Shown here piece by piece: positions 29,758 through 38,649 of a DNA stretch of 64,000 nucleotides. The notes under the pieces were generated by a model. It ran no database searches, was not told the DNA's origin, and was given only the letters and a program-made list of their open reading frames with translations. A program made the translations under genes and the position numbers. The stretch spans positions 5,208,001 through 5,272,000 of the forward strand of contig NZ_CP022958.1 of NCBI RefSeq assembly GCF_006496635.1. Reading direction: 5' to 3'. The first letter of the stretch is position 1; every line of letters starts with the position of its first letter. Source of the stretch: Azoarcus sp. DD4 (GTDB taxonomy: Bacteria; Pseudomonadota; Gammaproteobacteria; Burkholderiales; Rhodocyclaceae).

Positions 29758-30537
29758 ATGAATCCGAAATCCCCGCTCCTCCTTCTGCTCGCCGGTTCGG
29801 CGCTGCTCCCGCTCGCGGGCCATGCGCATGAGCGCGCGACGCCCGCCGCCAGCGCTGCGGCCATCGCCGCCGCCATCGGCCGCGAAGTGCCGCCGCTGAA
29901 CCTGTCGGCGCCGCTGCCGGACGTCGCCGCCAGCTATGTGACCAGCCGCGTCGTCGAGGAAGGCGGCCACGCCCACGAGCATCCGCCGGCGGGCGAAGCC
30001 GAATGGCGTTTCTTCCGCGAAGCCGACCGCATCGAGATCGAGAACCTGCAGGCGCGCACCGGCGAACGCTGGCAGCGCGACGGCAGGACGCAGTTCTTCT
30101 TCAAGGTCTTCCACGCCGACCGCCGCAGCATCGAATACCGCAGCGACGACCTCAAGGTGATCAACGCCGCGCTGTCCTGGCAGCAGCATGCGCTGCTGAT
30201 CGACCCCGCGGTGCTGCAGTCGCTGACGCTGGAGGAGACCGGCTGGCGCGACGGCTATCCCTACCGCCGTTACCGCGGCGTCGCCAATGGCGAAAAGCTG
30301 GACGTGGTCTGGCGGGTGGATCTGAACCTGCCGGCGGTGCTGGAACGCGAACGCGCCGACTACCGCGAGCGGACGGTGCTGAAGGCGGCGCACGCCCTCG
30401 CGGCCTCGCCGTGGGCGCGGCAAGACCAGTCGGACTACGAAGTGATCGATTTCGCCGACCTCGGCGACCGCGAGCGCGATCCTTTCGTGCTGCGCGTCCA
30501 GGCTCAGATTCCGGGCGGCGACCTGCACCACCACTGA
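29758..30537 (+). CDS. Exported His-rich hypothetical protein next to the phosphatase
   Basis: A 259-residue protein I do not recognise. Signal peptide at residues 1-23 (ending AGHA). Several His-containing patches occur: HAHER right after the signal, EEGGHAHEHPP around residues 70-80 and a terminal GGDLHHH. The middle (about 85-235) is a charged alpha/beta region with FFFKVFHADRRSIEYR and YPYRRYRGVANG. It is 125 bases downstream of the His-tailed alkaline phosphatase on the same strand but beyond a terminator. His clusters in both exported proteins hint at shared zinc handling; that is inference. Its stop is 20 bases from the convergent enoyl-CoA hydratase. Confidence 0.7.
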   Translation: MNPKSPLLLLLAGSALLPLAGHAHERATPAASAAAIAAAIGREVPPLNLSAPLPDVAASYVTSRVVEEGGHAHEHPPAGEAEWRFFREADRIEIENLQARTGERWQRDGRTQFFFKVFHADRRSIEYRSDDLKVINAALSWQQHALLIDPAVLQSLTLEETGWRDGYPYRRYRGVANGEKLDVVWRVDLNLPAVLERERADYRERTVLKAAHALAASPWARQDQSDYEVIDFADLGDRERDPFVLRVQAQIPGGDLHHH

Positions 30538-30557
30538 GGCAGGCGCGGGCGGCGGAC

Positions 30558-31418
30558 TCAGCGCGCGGGGCGCTCGCCCTGCCCCAGCAGCACCGCGTCG
30601 AAGTCGCCAGCCTCCACCGCCCGTGTCTGGCCGCCGAGTTCGAGGAAGCGCGCCGCGCGCTGCTTCGCCTCGTCGCCCGTCAGCAGCCGGCGGAACAGGT
30701 ATTCCTCCTCCACCAGGCCGGCGTCCAGCGGCAGCCCGGCGGCATCCACCGCGGCCTTGGCCAGCGCCAGCGCCTCGGGCGGGAAGGACGCGATGCGCCG
30801 GGCCAGCGCGTCGACGAAGGGACCGAGTTCGGCCGGCGGCAGCGCGCGATTCACATAGCCCCAGCGTTCGGCCAGCTCGGCCGGGAAGTCCGCGCAGCCG
30901 AGGATGACCTCCAGCGCACGGCCGCGGCCGATCAGCCGCGGCAGGCGCTGGGTGCCGCCGCCACCCGGCAGCAGCCCTGCGGCCACTTCCGGTTGCGCCA
31001 GCACCGCCTTGCCGAGCGCGGCGAAACGCATGTCGAGCGCGAGCAGGAATTCGCTGCCGCCGCCGCGCGCGATGCCTTCGAGCTTGCCTATCGTCACCTT
31101 GGGCATGCTGCGGAAGCGGTCGACGATGCGGTGGAAGGGCCCGGGCGCCGCAGCGCGTTCCGGCGGCGCAGGGGTATCGGGCGCACGCAGCTCGGTGACG
31201 TCGGAGTGGGCGATGAAGAAATCCGGATCGGCGCTGTCGAACACGATCACCCGTACCGCGTCGTCGGCGGCGAGCTGCTTACCCAGCCGGCCGAGTTCGC
31301 GGGTGAGCGCGGCGTCCAGCAGGTTGAGCGGCGGGTGGTCTAAGGTGACGAAGGCCACGCCCTGCTCGATGCGCAAACGCAGGCAGCAGTAATCGGTGTC
31401 GGTGCGGCTGTCGCTCAT
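30558..31418 (-). CDS. Enoyl-CoA hydratase/isomerase (crotonase) family protein
   Basis: A 286-residue crotonase-fold protein. The oxyanion-hole region is GKLEGIARGGGSEFLLALD (about residues 111-129), and the second motif is QPEVAAGLLPGGGGTQRLPR (about 140-159). Both catalytic glutamates of hydratases are present at the equivalent positions (Glu in GGSEF and in QPEV), so hydratase or isomerase activity is plausible. Substrate unknown. The C-terminal helices (from about 210) look complete. It lies 24 bases downstream of recC on the same strand, so it is probably the last gene of a recC transcript, with no functional link that I can see. Confidence 0.88.
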   Translation of the reverse strand: MSDSRTDTDYCCLRLRIEQGVAFVTLDHPPLNLLDAALTRELGRLGKQLAADDAVRVIVFDSADPDFFIAHSDVTELRAPDTPAPPERAAAPGPFHRIVDRFRSMPKVTIGKLEGIARGGGSEFLLALDMRFAALGKAVLAQPEVAAGLLPGGGGTQRLPRLIGRGRALEVILGCADFPAELAERWGYVNRALPPAELGPFVDALARRIASFPPEALALAKAAVDAAGLPLDAGLVEEEYLFRRLLTGDEAKQRAARFLELGGQTRAVEAGDFDAVLLGQGERPAR

Positions 31419-31442
31419 TGGGCTAAGCTCCTGGCGCTGCGC

Positions 31443-34400
31443 TCATACGGGCTCCGGGCTCACACTGTCGGCGGCGGCGTGCTCGAGACGGTCGTCGTCG
31501 AGGTGCTCTAGCAGCGGCCGCAGCACGCGCTCGGCCAGCTCGACGAAGCCCTCGGCCAGCGGATCGGCCACGCTGCGCAAGGCCAGCCGGTAGGCCGGGT
31601 CGGCGCCTTCGCCGAAGGTAGGGCGGTTGCCGCCGGTCCACCTGGCGTAAGCCTTGCCGAGGCTCTCGCCATTGACGGCATAGGCCCAGGCCGATTTCGG
31701 GAAGAAGTGCAGCGGCCTGCACAGGCCGTCGCGGTAGAGCCGCAGGCAGTCGGCCAGCAGCGCACGGGCGCGGTCGGCCGGCACGGAGACGTAACGGCAG
31801 CGGCCGTCGCGCGCCAGCAGGGTGGTCTCGCAGGCCACGCCCGCGGCCGGTGCGGCGCACAGCGCGAGGTGGGCCAGCCAGCCGGCGAGGTAATCGACCG
31901 GGCGGCTGTCGTCGTAGCGGTGGCGCAGCAGGCCCTGCGGGCGCAGGTCGCCGAAGGCGGCGGTGAGCGTCCACGCTTCGCCGTCCAGGTCGAATGCCAG
32001 GCGCGGTACATGCGGCGGCAGCGGTTCGGCCGGGATCTCGCTGCGCACGGCGGCGGCAAAGCCGGCCAGCTGTCCGAGCTCGCGCTGCAGCGCGCCCTCG
32101 CCGAGCGCCCCGGCCGGGTATTCGCCGCCGGCGCGGGCAAGGACCAGCAGCCCGGGCGCATCCGCGGTCAGGCCGTCGTCCGCCAGCAGGGCCGGCAGCA
32201 GCCGCCCGGCCAAAGCCTGGCGGGTGAGGAAATCCGGCACGAAGGCTTCGACGTCTTCCAGTTCCTCCTCGCCTTCCGGCAGGTCGAGGCCGAGGCGTTC
32301 GCGCAGCAGGTAGCGGCACGGATTGCGGAAAAAGCGGATCAGCTGGGCCAGGCCGACGTCGCGCCACTCCTCGCCCGGCCGCGGCAGCGGTGCATCGAAG
32401 AAGGGCGTGTGGCTGGCCTCGGCGGCGTCATCGCCATCGCCGGCTTCGTCGTCCGGCGGCGCCAGCGGCGCTTCGTCCTCGGTGCCGAGCAGGGGCGCGC
32501 CCAGCCGGGCGGCGAGCGCGCTGGCGTATTCCTCGTGGTAGCTGACCAGCCGCGGATCGCGGCCCGGTGTCGGCAGGAAGTAGTCGGCGGAGAAGGCCTG
32601 CAGCGGATGCTGCACCGTCAGCCGGCGCCGCGCGGCGGCCAGCGCGTCCGGCTGGCCGGGGTCTGCGGCGCAGGCCGCGGCCAGCACGTCGAAGAGTTCG
32701 TCCACCAGCACCGAAGGCGGCAGCGCCGAGCCGTCGCGCACGCTGCGCCCGACGTGGGACAGGTGCAGCACCTCGCGCGCCGACAGCAGCACGTCGAGGA
32801 AGAGGTTGCGGTCGTCGTGGCGGCGCTGGCGGTCGCCGCGCTGCGGCCGCGCGGCCATCAGGTCGAACTCGGCCGGACGTTCGCTGCCGGGGAAGAGGCC
32901 CTGGTCCAGCCCGATGACGCACACCACCCGGTAAGGCAGGCCGCGCAGCGAGGACAGCGCCGAGAAGGTGACGGTGCCGCCGGGCACGCCACCGCGCGCC
33001 GGATCGTCGAGCAGGCCAGCGAGCGCCGGGTGCACCACCGCCAGCGGAATCGCCAGCGCCTCGCCCCCGGTTGCAGCGGTGGCGGGTTCGGCGGCCGCCA
33101 TCGCCGCGGTGAGCGCGGCCACCGCCTCGCGCACCTCGCGCAGGTCTTCCGTCCAGGCGGGATCGTCGCCGACCAGGCGATCGAGCGCGTCGTCGAGATT
33201 GCGCCGCCAGCCGGCGGCATCCTGGGGCCGCAACAGGCCGTCGCGCAGGCTGCGCAGGGTGTCGACATAGCGCCAGAAGCGGCCGAGCGCGAACGCGCCG
33301 TTGCCCTCCGGCGCGCCGGCACCGATGCGGCCGGCGAAAGGCGCGGCATCGGCGGCCTCGCCCGCCGCCCAGGCAAGGAAGAGACGGTCGAGGCCGGCTT
33401 CGAGCGTGTGCACCGGCTCGACCTCCGCCGCCACCCCGCTTTCGTCCTCCACCTGCGCCGCATCCAGCCCCCAGCGCATGCCGGCCGCGCGCATCCATTC
33501 ATGCACCGTTTCCAGCTCGCTGTCGCCCAGCCCGAAGCGCGCCGCCACCACCGGCTGCTGCAGCAGGTCGAACACCCGGCTGGCGGGAAAGCGGCCGGCG
33601 ACCAGAGTTAGCAGACGGTCGAGCGCCGCCGCCACCGGGTTCTCGCGGGTGCCGCCCAGCCCGGTGATGCGCCAGGGAATGCGGCGCGCGGGGGCGGCGG
33701 TGCCGAACACCGCCTCGATCAGCGGCGCGGTGGCTTCGAGGTCGGGCGTGAGCACGACGATTTCGTCCGGCCGCAGCGGTTCGCCGCGCCGGGCGGCCGC
33801 CTTCATCAGGTCGAGCAGGCGGTCGTGCAGCACTTCGAGCTCGCGTGTGCGCGAATGGCAGACGTGCAGCTCGATGCTGCGGTCGTTGGCGGCGAGTTCG
33901 ACGCTGCCCGGCTCCAGCTCGACCATGTCGAGGATGGCGTTGTGCAGGCGGGCGAGCAGGTGACGACCGGGGTCGGGCGCGAACACCGCCTCCTCCACCA
34001 CCTCGCGCTCGCCCTCGAACAGCAGGCCGATGTGGGCCTGGGTCTGCTGGCCCCAGGCGGCGAGCAGGCGGTTGCCGGTCTCATGGAACATGTCGGCCTG
34101 GCGCGCGGCCAGCCACGACAGCCGGCGCGGATCGACGATCTCGAACCAGAACTCGCGGCAGGGATTGAGGCAGTACAGCCGCACATCCACCACCCGCGCC
34201 AGCTCGCGCAGGATCTCGAGATAGAGCGGCGGCAGCGCCGGCAGGCCGAACACGTGCACCGTCTTCGGCAGCCCGGTGGCGGCGAGTTCGGCCTCGCTCA
34301 TCGACGCCACCCGGCGCAGGAACAACGCCGCCGGATGTTCCTGGCGGATGTCCAGCCCGGCGCGGATACGCCGCCACAGCTCGGCCTGCCAGGCTTCGTC

Positions 34401-34892
34401 GGCACCTTCCGCCTCGCTGACCTGGCCCGACAGCGCGCGCTCGCCCGCCGCCCAGCTTTCCAGCCAGCGCGGCCGGTAGGTCAGGTAGTGGTCGAAGACG
34501 CGGGCGATGCGCTCGGCCAGCTCGAAGCGCATGCGCGCATCCGCCCCGGCGAGATAGTTGGCCAGCCGCGGATGCATCGCCAGCCAGTCGGCGGCCGGGT
34601 CGATCAAGGCATGGATCCGCCAGGCCAGCAGCGCCGGCGCGAAGGGCGAGCGCGCCGGCACCTCGACCACATGGCCGATCTGGGTCCACAGCCATTGCGC
34701 GAGGTAGGCGAAATCGACGTTGGCGCAGACGCCTTCATGATCGGCCACCGCCAGCTCCACCTGGCGCCGCAGCGCGCTGCTCGGCACCACCACCTGGCGC
34801 CTGCCGAACGGCCCGGGGCGCTCGGCGGCAAGCCGGTCGAGCAGCATGGCCTGCAGGATTTCGTAGCGGTTGGAGAAGACGATGGAGAACAT
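31443..34892 (-). CDS. recC: Exodeoxyribonuclease V gamma subunit RecC, distant from recBD
   Basis: A 1149-residue RecC. The family signature near the N-terminus is FSNRYEILQAMLLDRLA, with DFAYLAQWLW, HVFGLPALPPLYLEIL (about 265-280) and the inactive-helicase-domain phrases EIVVLTPDLEATAPLIEAVF and VVCVIGLDQGLFPG. A RecB-like inactive nuclease fold ends the protein. RecC holds RecB and RecD together and, in E. coli, reads Chi. The ATG at 34892 was chosen from the conserved opening MFSIVFSNR; the open frame continues 73 codons upstream without the expected sequence. It lies about 15 kb from recBD with unrelated genes between, instead of the common recC-recB-recD block. Confidence 0.95.
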   Translation of the reverse strand: MFSIVFSNRYEILQAMLLDRLAAERPGPFGRRQVVVPSSALRRQVELAVADHEGVCANVDFAYLAQWLWTQIGHVVEVPARSPFAPALLAWRIHALIDPAADWLAMHPRLANYLAGADARMRFELAERIARVFDHYLTYRPRWLESWAAGERALSGQVSEAEGADEAWQAELWRRIRAGLDIRQEHPAALFLRRVASMSEAELAATGLPKTVHVFGLPALPPLYLEILRELARVVDVRLYCLNPCREFWFEIVDPRRLSWLAARQADMFHETGNRLLAAWGQQTQAHIGLLFEGEREVVEEAVFAPDPGRHLLARLHNAILDMVELEPGSVELAANDRSIELHVCHSRTRELEVLHDRLLDLMKAAARRGEPLRPDEIVVLTPDLEATAPLIEAVFGTAAPARRIPWRITGLGGTRENPVAAALDRLLTLVAGRFPASRVFDLLQQPVVAARFGLGDSELETVHEWMRAAGMRWGLDAAQVEDESGVAAEVEPVHTLEAGLDRLFLAWAAGEAADAAPFAGRIGAGAPEGNGAFALGRFWRYVDTLRSLRDGLLRPQDAAGWRRNLDDALDRLVGDDPAWTEDLREVREAVAALTAAMAAAEPATAATGGEALAIPLAVVHPALAGLLDDPARGGVPGGTVTFSALSSLRGLPYRVVCVIGLDQGLFPGSERPAEFDLMAARPQRGDRQRRHDDRNLFLDVLLSAREVLHLSHVGRSVRDGSALPPSVLVDELFDVLAAACAADPGQPDALAAARRRLTVQHPLQAFSADYFLPTPGRDPRLVSYHEEYASALAARLGAPLLGTEDEAPLAPPDDEAGDGDDAAEASHTPFFDAPLPRPGEEWRDVGLAQLIRFFRNPCRYLLRERLGLDLPEGEEELEDVEAFVPDFLTRQALAGRLLPALLADDGLTADAPGLLVLARAGGEYPAGALGEGALQRELGQLAGFAAAVRSEIPAEPLPPHVPRLAFDLDGEAWTLTAAFGDLRPQGLLRHRYDDSRPVDYLAGWLAHLALCAAPAAGVACETTLLARDGRCRYVSVPADRARALLADCLRLYRDGLCRPLHFFPKSAWAYAVNGESLGKAYARWTGGNRPTFGEGADPAYRLALRSVADPLAEGFVELAERVLRPLLEHLDDDRLEHAAADSVSPEPV

Positions 34893-35114
34893 GGACGGCG
34901 CGCGGAAGAAGGCCGGTGAATGATGGCGGAGCGGGGCGCGGATGTCATCCGCCGCGGCCGCCACCGCTGCAGCGCCTACATCGAAAGACCGAGTGTGAAA
35001 TATTCGACCACACGGCCGAACAAGCGCTTTACGCGGTCCGGTGCGGATGACACCCTCAGCTTCGAAATTGCCTGCGTCATCCAACATTACCTGTTTCGAA
35101 TTACCGAGCACCCG

Positions 35115-35834
35115 ATGAACTCTTCCGTCCCGCTGTCCCGTATCGCCTCCGCCGGCCTAGCGCTCGGCGGGCTCGCCCTTCCCCAACTCGCCACCGCCGG
35201 GCTGATCACCGGCAACGACGCCGCCGGCTTCCGCACCGGCAGCTTCCTGCTCGAGATCGGCTACGCCGATCTCGGTTTCAACGGCACTTCCTACACCAAC
35301 TACCCCGCCTACGACTACCAGACCGCGGTGAGCACCGGTGCCGGGACCGAGCTGATCTTCGGCGCGGCGCTTGCCGCCGGTACCCTGATCGACGCCAGCG
35401 AAAGCTACGGCAGCGGCACCGAGACGCTCTACCAGCGCTGGCAGAGCGGCTACATGGGCTACACGCCCGGCTACACCAGTTGCGGGCGCTACAGTTGCTG
35501 GACCTATCCCGGCTATTCCTACCCGGTGGTGACCGGCTCGGGCAGCGGCGGCGCCTGGCTCGGCGATACCTCCGGCTATCTCGGTTTCCGCTTCCTCGAC
35601 GACGGCTGGCACTACGGCTGGGCCGAGCTCACGGTGTCGGACGGCAGCTTCGACATCGGCGACTGGGCCTACGAGTCGGTCGCCGGCGTGGGCGTGGAAG
35701 CGGGCAGCCGGCTGTCGCTGGCGAGCGCGCAGGATGTGCAGGGCGTACCCGAACCGGGCAGCCTGGCGCTGCTGGCGCTCGGCGCCACCGGCCTCGCCAG
35801 CCTGCGCAAGCGCCGCGCCGCCCGCCTCCACTGA
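35115..35834 (+). CDS. PEP-CTERM sorting domain protein
   Basis: A 239-residue exported protein. Signal peptide at residues 1-28 (ending ATA). The C-terminal sorting tripartite signal is complete: VPEPGSLALLALGATGLASL followed by RKRRAARL (about residues 211-238), recognised by an exosortase (XrtA type), which is not in this window. The body is a beta-sandwich-like surface domain. Residues about 112-137 are unusually Tyr/Gly-rich and carry two Cys (YTSCGRYSCW). Expected location is the cell surface or exopolysaccharide matrix. The 222-base upstream gap (34893-35114) contains two TTCGAA palindromes (near 35061 and 35094) but no promoter I can defend. Confidence 0.85.
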   Translation: MNSSVPLSRIASAGLALGGLALPQLATAGLITGNDAAGFRTGSFLLEIGYADLGFNGTSYTNYPAYDYQTAVSTGAGTELIFGAALAAGTLIDASESYGSGTETLYQRWQSGYMGYTPGYTSCGRYSCWTYPGYSYPVVTGSGSGGAWLGDTSGYLGFRFLDDGWHYGWAELTVSDGSFDIGDWAYESVAGVGVEAGSRLSLASAQDVQGVPEPGSLALLALGATGLASLRKRRAARLH

Positions 35835-35867
35835 CCGAGCCGGCAGCGCCGCGCTGCCGCCCGCCCG

Positions 35868-36725
35868 ATGACGGTCGAGATCCTGGCCGAACCGGATATT
35901 CCGGAAGGCATACTGCGCCTGCTCGCCTCGCCGGTGTCGCGCAGCCGCCAGACCTGGTATCTCGGCGCCCACAGCGCCGAAGCCAGCCCGCGCTGGCTGA
36001 TCGCCACGCTGTGGCCGGAGCCGACGCGAGCGCAGGCGGCGCTGCCCGCCTGCTGGGGTCTGCGGCTGCGCGGCGAAGCCGACGCCACCTTGGTCGGGCC
36101 GCTGGTCGACGCGCTCGCGGCGCGCGCCGCCGCGCTCGACTGCCCGGCGCTGCTGACCGACGCGATCGCCCTGGAAGCGCCCTTCGACTTCGCTCTTCGC
36201 GCCCGCGGCTTCACGCCGCTGCGCAGCTACCGCACGGTACATACCAGCACGCTCGCCGCGCTGCGCGGCCTCGGCCTCGGCGTACGGGGTGCGGCGCTGG
36301 AAGCCGGCGGCTGGCAGGTCGGTCCGCCGCGCGACGGCGAACTGCCGCTGCTGGCGGCCATCTTCCTCAAGGAGCTCGGCCACATCCCGCCGCAGCTGAC
36401 GCACCTCGGCGACGCGCCGGCAGAAGCCCGCGCCTGGGACGAATCGAGCGTGCTGCGGCGCGACGGCCACCCGGTCGGCGCCCTCATCGCCCGCCGCATC
36501 GACCGCCATATCGACATCCAGGGGCTGGTCTGCCATCCGCGCTGGCGCGCCCATCGCGCGCTGTCCTGGCTGCTGGCCGAATGCACCGCGCGCTGGCCGC
36601 TGCACGCCGACACCATGACTTTTAGCTATCCGGAAGACAACCACGGCATCGTCGACATCGCCCGCCGGATCGACGCCCGGCCGCTGGTCCGCCGCCACGA
36701 CCTGCTGCTGCGGACGGCGCCATGA
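35868..36725 (+). CDS. GNAT-like acetyltransferase-fold hypothetical protein
   Basis: A 285-residue protein without signal peptide. The first half resembles a degenerate GNAT domain: a long helix LLVDALAARAAALDCPALL-type segment (about 85-105) followed by FALRARGFTPLRSYRTVHTS (about 109-128), the common C-terminal strand pattern of GNAT enzymes. The second half (about 150-285) repeats the layout (HPRWRAHRALSWLLAECTARWP, then a final beta strand), so it may be a tandem GNAT fold. The acetyl-CoA-binding R/Q-x-x-G-x-G/A signature is not clear in either half, so activity is uncertain. Its stop overlaps the next gene start as ATGA, showing coupling. Confidence 0.6.
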   Translation: MTVEILAEPDIPEGILRLLASPVSRSRQTWYLGAHSAEASPRWLIATLWPEPTRAQAALPACWGLRLRGEADATLVGPLVDALAARAAALDCPALLTDAIALEAPFDFALRARGFTPLRSYRTVHTSTLAALRGLGLGVRGAALEAGGWQVGPPRDGELPLLAAIFLKELGHIPPQLTHLGDAPAEARAWDESSVLRRDGHPVGALIARRIDRHIDIQGLVCHPRWRAHRALSWLLAECTARWPLHADTMTFSYPEDNHGIVDIARRIDARPLVRRHDLLLRTAP

Positions 36726-37660
36726 GCACACGATTGCTGCTGATCCTGGATCTGCCCGCGGAGGTCATCCCGACGACCGGCGCACTGCAGCCGCGCGGCG
36801 CCTGGCAGGAGCCGTCGGCGCTGGCCGACGCCATGCTCGCCAGCCTGCTCACCGCCACCGCGACCGACCGCCACGGTGCGATCAACAGCATGGAACCGAC
36901 GCCGGACGGCCAGGCGCTGCGCCCGGCGCCACGCCACCGCCTGCTGCAGCCGCCGCTGTGGGAAAGCGTGGCCGGCGCGATCGCGGTCGGCCTGCCATGG
37001 AGCCGCGGCAGCCGCGGCGCCTGCGTGGTCACGCCGGAATTCGTCCAGTGCGATGGCACTGCACCCGGCGCACCGCTGCCCGACCGGGTGTGGCCGGACC
37101 ACTGGTGCCGGCCGCTCGCCGCGCTGCGCCTGCAGCCGGACGAACTCGATCCGGCCGCGCTGGCCGGGCTGGGCTATGCCGCCACCCCGCAGGCGCATGC
37201 GGCGCTGGCCGCACTGATCTCGCTGCATGCGATCGCCACCGCCCTGCTCGAACAGCAGCGCCCGCCGCTGCTGATCGCCCGCTTCCAGCTCACCGCCGCG
37301 CCCACGCAACCCGCCGCCACCGCGCGCTTTCTCGACGCGATGCTGGCGCGCTACCTCGCCCTGCAGGCGGGTGCCTCCCTGCAACTGCTGATGCGCCGCC
37401 ACGGCAGGGACACGGTGGACTGCAGCGTCCACGACAGCATGCCGGGCGCGGCGCTGGACTCCGCACTGGCGCTCGGCCGCGAGCTCGCTGCGCACTTCGG
37501 CCTGCACCCGGCTGGCGCCGTACTGCCCGCCCGTCACTGGGACACCGTGCACGCCCGCTACCAGACGGCTGCACGCGGCATGCCCGGCATGGCCGGCGAT
37601 CTCGCCGCGCTGGCAGCCCGCGCACAAGCCGCACTCACGGCGCTGGCGCCGGACCGCTGA
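36722..37660 (+). CDS. Hypothetical protein coupled to the GNAT-like gene
   Basis: A 312-residue protein that I do not recognise. It is rich in Ala, Leu and Pro, has no clear signal peptide or membrane helix (the start MSTRLLLILDLPAEV is only mildly hydrophobic), and contains several Trp/Pro patches (LWESVAGAIAVGLPWSRGSRG, WPDHWCRPLAAL). The C-terminal third is helical. It starts inside the stop of the GNAT-like gene (ATGA), so both are translated from the same message and probably act together. Its end overlaps the convergent LysR gene by 26 bases. Coding is supported by frame length and coupling; function is open. Confidence 0.65.
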   Translation: MSTRLLLILDLPAEVIPTTGALQPRGAWQEPSALADAMLASLLTATATDRHGAINSMEPTPDGQALRPAPRHRLLQPPLWESVAGAIAVGLPWSRGSRGACVVTPEFVQCDGTAPGAPLPDRVWPDHWCRPLAALRLQPDELDPAALAGLGYAATPQAHAALAALISLHAIATALLEQQRPPLLIARFQLTAAPTQPAATARFLDAMLARYLALQAGASLQLLMRRHGRDTVDCSVHDSMPGAALDSALALGRELAAHFGLHPAGAVLPARHWDTVHARYQTAARGMPGMAGDLAALAARAQAALTALAPDR

Positions 37661-38552
37661 CCGTCCCCAGCCACGCCTCCAGAAATTCCACGCACACCCT
37701 GACCTTGGCCGAACTCGACAACCGCGACGGATACACCGCCCAGACGTCGGCTTCCTGCCGGTAGGCGGGCAGCACCTGCGCCAGCTCGCCGCGCGCCAGC
37801 GCCGGGCCGACGTCCCACCGCGACCGCAGGATGATGCCGTGGCCGGCCAGCGCCCACTGGCGCACCACCTCGCCGTTGTTGGCCGACAGCGGGCCGCCGA
37901 CCTTGACCGTCTCCGGCCCGTCCGGCCCGCTCAGCGTCCACCGGCCGAAGTCCTGGTCGCGTTCGCGGATGACGATGCAGCGATGCTGCGCGAGTTCGGC
38001 CAGGCGGGCCGGCGTGCCGTGGCGGGCGAGATAGGCCGGCGCCGCGCACAGCACGCGTTCGTTGCAGGCGATGCGGCGCGAGATCAGATCCGGCTCGCGC
38101 ACCGCGCCGACGCGGATGTCGAGCTGGAAGCCCTCGCCCACCAGGTCCACCGGCCGGTCCAGCAGTTCAAGCTGAATCTCCAGCGCCGGATAGCGCTCGG
38201 CCAGCGCCGCCAGCGCCGGCCCGACCCGGTTGCGGCCGAAGCCGGAGCTCGTGCACACCCGCAGCAAGCCGGCGGGCGCCATCTTCTCGGCCGACACCGC
38301 CTCGGCCAGCCGGTCGACGTCGTCGACGATGCGCTGCGCCCACTGCAGCACCACCTCGCCCTGCTCGGTGAGGCTGACGCTGCGGGTTGTCCGGTGCAGC
38401 AGCTTCGCCCCGAGTGCGTCTTCGAGCAGCGCGATGCGCTTGCTGACGTAGGCATTGGAGACGCCGAGTTCGCGCGCGCTGGCAGCAAAGCCGCGACGGC
38501 GGACGACGGTGCAGTAGAGGCGCAGGTCTTCGAGCAGCGGCTTATTGTTCAC
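37635..38552 (-). CDS. LysR-type regulator, divergent from D-malate/tartrate dehydrogenase
   Basis: A 305-residue LysR-family regulator. The N-terminal winged HTH is intact (LYCTVVRRRGFAASARELGVSNAYVSKRIALLEDALG, about residues 12-48; typical Ala-Ala-x-x-Leu and S-x-S/Y-x-x-x-x-x-L-E pattern), followed by the linker helix and an effector-binding periplasmic-binding-protein fold (about 90-295). It is transcribed away from the dehydrogenase gene across a 97-base gap, the arrangement of E. coli dmlR and dmlA, so it most likely senses D-malate or a related hydroxyacid and controls that gene and itself. The effector is inferred from the neighbour. Confidence 0.88.
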   Translation of the reverse strand: MNNKPLLEDLRLYCTVVRRRGFAASARELGVSNAYVSKRIALLEDALGAKLLHRTTRSVSLTEQGEVVLQWAQRIVDDVDRLAEAVSAEKMAPAGLLRVCTSSGFGRNRVGPALAALAERYPALEIQLELLDRPVDLVGEGFQLDIRVGAVREPDLISRRIACNERVLCAAPAYLARHGTPARLAELAQHRCIVIRERDQDFGRWTLSGPDGPETVKVGGPLSANNGEVVRQWALAGHGIILRSRWDVGPALARGELAQVLPAYRQEADVWAVYPSRLSSSAKVRVCVEFLEAWLGTVSGPAPAP

Positions 38553-38649
38553 GAATCATGGTTTATTGATGCATGGATAGACTGATTATAGGTTTTAACG
38601 GTCCGCTATCCTGACGGCTCGTCAATCGCTCCCTCCAGGAGAACGCCCC
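38553..38649. promoter_or_regulatory. Divergent control region of the LysR/dehydrogenase pair
   Basis: This 97-base gap is notably AT-rich (38560-38605) and should hold both promoters and the LysR site. It includes ATGCAT and TATAGGTTTTAA-type stretches, but I cannot fix -35/-10 boxes with confidence. CCAGGAG (38634-38640), nine bases before the ATG at 38650, is the dehydrogenase ribosome site. Confidence 0.45.
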
